Part shown: positions 5,337-6,082 of the stretch, in pieces | How positions within the stretch are numbered: position 1 is the stretch's first letter | How the letters are laid out: each line of letters opens with the position of its first letter | Assembly (NCBI GenBank): GCA_030150135.1 | Contig: JASLGO010000059.1 | Coordinates: 1 to 6,082 of the forward strand | Direction of reading: 5' to 3' | Source of the DNA: Aquirhabdus sp. | GTDB taxonomy: Bacteria; Pseudomonadota; Gammaproteobacteria; Pseudomonadales; Moraxellaceae | DNA: 6,082 nucleotides | Program-made: the position numbers and the translations under genes | Notes under the pieces: generated by a model | Database searches by the model: none | Told to the model about the DNA's origin: nothing | Seen by the model: only the letters and a program-made list of their open reading frames with translations

Positions 5337-5879
5337 ATGACACATCGTTTTGTATTAGCATCAGCAAGTTTTCGTTTTGCACTGATTGCGATGATCGCTT
5401 CAGGCAGTGTGGTTCTGAATGTATCAGCTCATGCAGATGATGAGCTTCAAACATCATCGTCTTCAACTGATTTGGCAAGTCTTCCTTTTGCTAAAACTCC
5501 ACCTAAGAATGAGGTTGAGGTGGTTAATCGCCCACTCATCGCGGGACTTTGGGGTATGACAATTCCAAATGTCAGTTGTATCGAATATTACAACTTTAAA
5601 GAAAACGGCGAGTTTATTGTCAAAAGTGCAGGCGAGTGGAGTTGGGGGAAATATGTCTATCAATTGCCTGAAATGGAAGCCATGGCAACAACTGCGCCAC
5701 AGCTTACTTTAGGAATTTTATACGATAGTAACGATATGGACTGTTCTGGTAATCAAATTAATCAGACGGGTGAAGTTCAGCAAGAATATGTGAAATGGAT
5801 TAGCCCATCCCATATCAAATTTTGTGCCACAGCAGACGGACAACAATGCCCGTTGGAGCTGCATAAAGTATTGCCTTAA
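5337..5879 (+). CDS. Unrecognised secreted protein with four cysteines
   Basis: A 180-residue protein with an apparent Sec signal peptide: a basic start (MTHR), a hydrophobic core (about 14-28, FALIAMIASGSVVLN) and the cleavage site AHA|DD after residue 33. No lipobox cysteine is present, so the mature protein is probably periplasmic or released. After a Ser/Thr- and Pro-rich linker (about 34-62) comes a compact domain starting GLWGMTIPNVSCIEYYNF (70-87), rich in aromatic residues and likely beta strands. Cysteines at 81, 136, 163 and 171 could form two disulfides. I associate similar proteins with Acinetobacter but know no function; a small lipocalin-like barrel is conceivable. The frame is open to an earlier ATG at 5277, adding 20 residues, with further ATGs at 5283 and 5295. 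None has a good ribosome binding site. I prefer 5337 because it gives a normal signal peptide. The 123-base gap to the permease holds no clear terminator or promoter. Confidence 0.8.
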   Translation: MTHRFVLASASFRFALIAMIASGSVVLNVSAHADDELQTSSSSTDLASLPFAKTPPKNEVEVVNRPLIAGLWGMTIPNVSCIEYYNFKENGEFIVKSAGEWSWGKYVYQLPEMEAMATTAPQLTLGILYDSNDMDCSGNQINQTGEVQQEYVKWISPSHIKFCATADGQQCPLELHKVLP

Positions 5880-5894
5880 GAATTTTATAGTATG

Positions 5895-5928
5895 AATCCT
5901 GACAAAGCGCTTTTATTTAGTCAGGATT
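5895..5928. terminator. Inverted repeat between convergent genes, possible bidirectional terminator
   Basis: AATCCTGAC (5895-5903) and GTCAGGATT (5920-5928) form a perfect 9-bp stem. The 16-base loop contains the palindrome AAAGCGCTTT (5904-5913). It starts 16 bases after the stop of the secreted-protein gene, and its right arm lies within the last codons of hemP on the other strand, so it could end both transcripts. Neither side has a real T-run after the stem, although TTTTATTT lies in the loop on the plus strand, so intrinsic termination is uncertain. Confidence 0.45.
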
Positions 5929-6074
5929 AAGCGATTGTTGCGGGTTAAGCGTAAACGGTATTCTTCACCCTCATGCAATATGCGAATTTCACGCCCTAGT
6001 GCAAAAAGGTTATTTGATTGCAAAACAGGTAATGCAGGTTGGCTTGAACCTAAAATACGAAAATAAGCATTCAT
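5913..6074 (-). CDS. hemP: Hemin uptake protein HemP
   Basis: A 53-residue protein on the minus strand, reading from ATG at 6072-6074 to TAA at 5913-5915. Its C-terminal half, REIRILHEGEEYRLRLTRNN (28-47) followed by RLILTK to the end, matches the HemP family pattern of a conserved R-E-I-x-I-x-H-x-G-x-E-Y-x-L-R-x-T-x-x-x-K/R-L-I-L-T-K core after a variable N-terminus. HemP-type proteins accompany haem-uptake genes in many proteobacteria and are usually iron- and Fur-regulated; some relatives (HmuP) act as regulators of haem uptake. The precise biochemical role is unsettled. Only 8 bases upstream of the ATG are in the window, with no ribosome binding site seen, so the start could lie further right beyond the edge. 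Any haem receptor gene and Fur box would also lie outside the window. It converges on the secreted-protein gene, and its 3' end carries one arm of the shared inverted repeat. Confidence 0.88.
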   Translation of the reverse strand: MNAYFRILGSSQPALPVLQSNNLFALGREIRILHEGEEYRLRLTRNNRLILTK

Positions 6075-6082
6075 GATCAGTT

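Overview
The window looks like an ordinary chromosomal segment from a gammaproteobacterium of the order Pseudomonadales, most likely Acinetobacter or a close Moraxellaceae relative. The reasons are the moderately AT-rich codon use, the order prmB - aroC - MFS transporter (as I recall it, similar in Pseudomonas with extra genes between), and a compact palindromic intergenic repeat of a kind I associate with Acinetobacter. The genus is an inference from memory and was not tested by a search.

Layout from left to right. The first 58 bases are the start of a leftward gene that runs off the window. About 290 bases of AT-rich divergent control region follow, with a good leftward -10 box and a 10-bp perfect inverted repeat. 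Rightward genes then begin: a membrane desaturase of the CarF/PEDS1 (TMEM189) family, an unrecognised 81-residue protein, prmB (ribosomal protein L3 glutamine methyltransferase), aroC (chorismate synthase), an HcaT-like MFS permease whose start codon overlaps the aroC stop, and an unrecognised secreted protein with four cysteines. On the opposite strand at the right edge is a short gene for a HemP-type hemin uptake protein, convergent with the secreted-protein gene.

Functionally, PrmB serves ribosome assembly and AroC makes chorismate for aromatic amino acids, folate and quinones. The permease is tied to aroC by a TAATG stop/start overlap. The desaturase, secreted protein and HemP look like independent units. 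The window does not contain an evident defence system, prophage, CRISPR array, transposase or RNA gene.

The most notable points are regulatory. A textbook-shaped intrinsic terminator lies inside the first 22 codons of the permease gene, immediately after aroC, and could act as a translation-sensitive attenuator. A 94-bp cloverleaf-like palindromic repeat sits between prmB and aroC. Mutually exclusive hairpins can be drawn upstream of prmB. I see no clear evidence for an undescribed multi-gene system.
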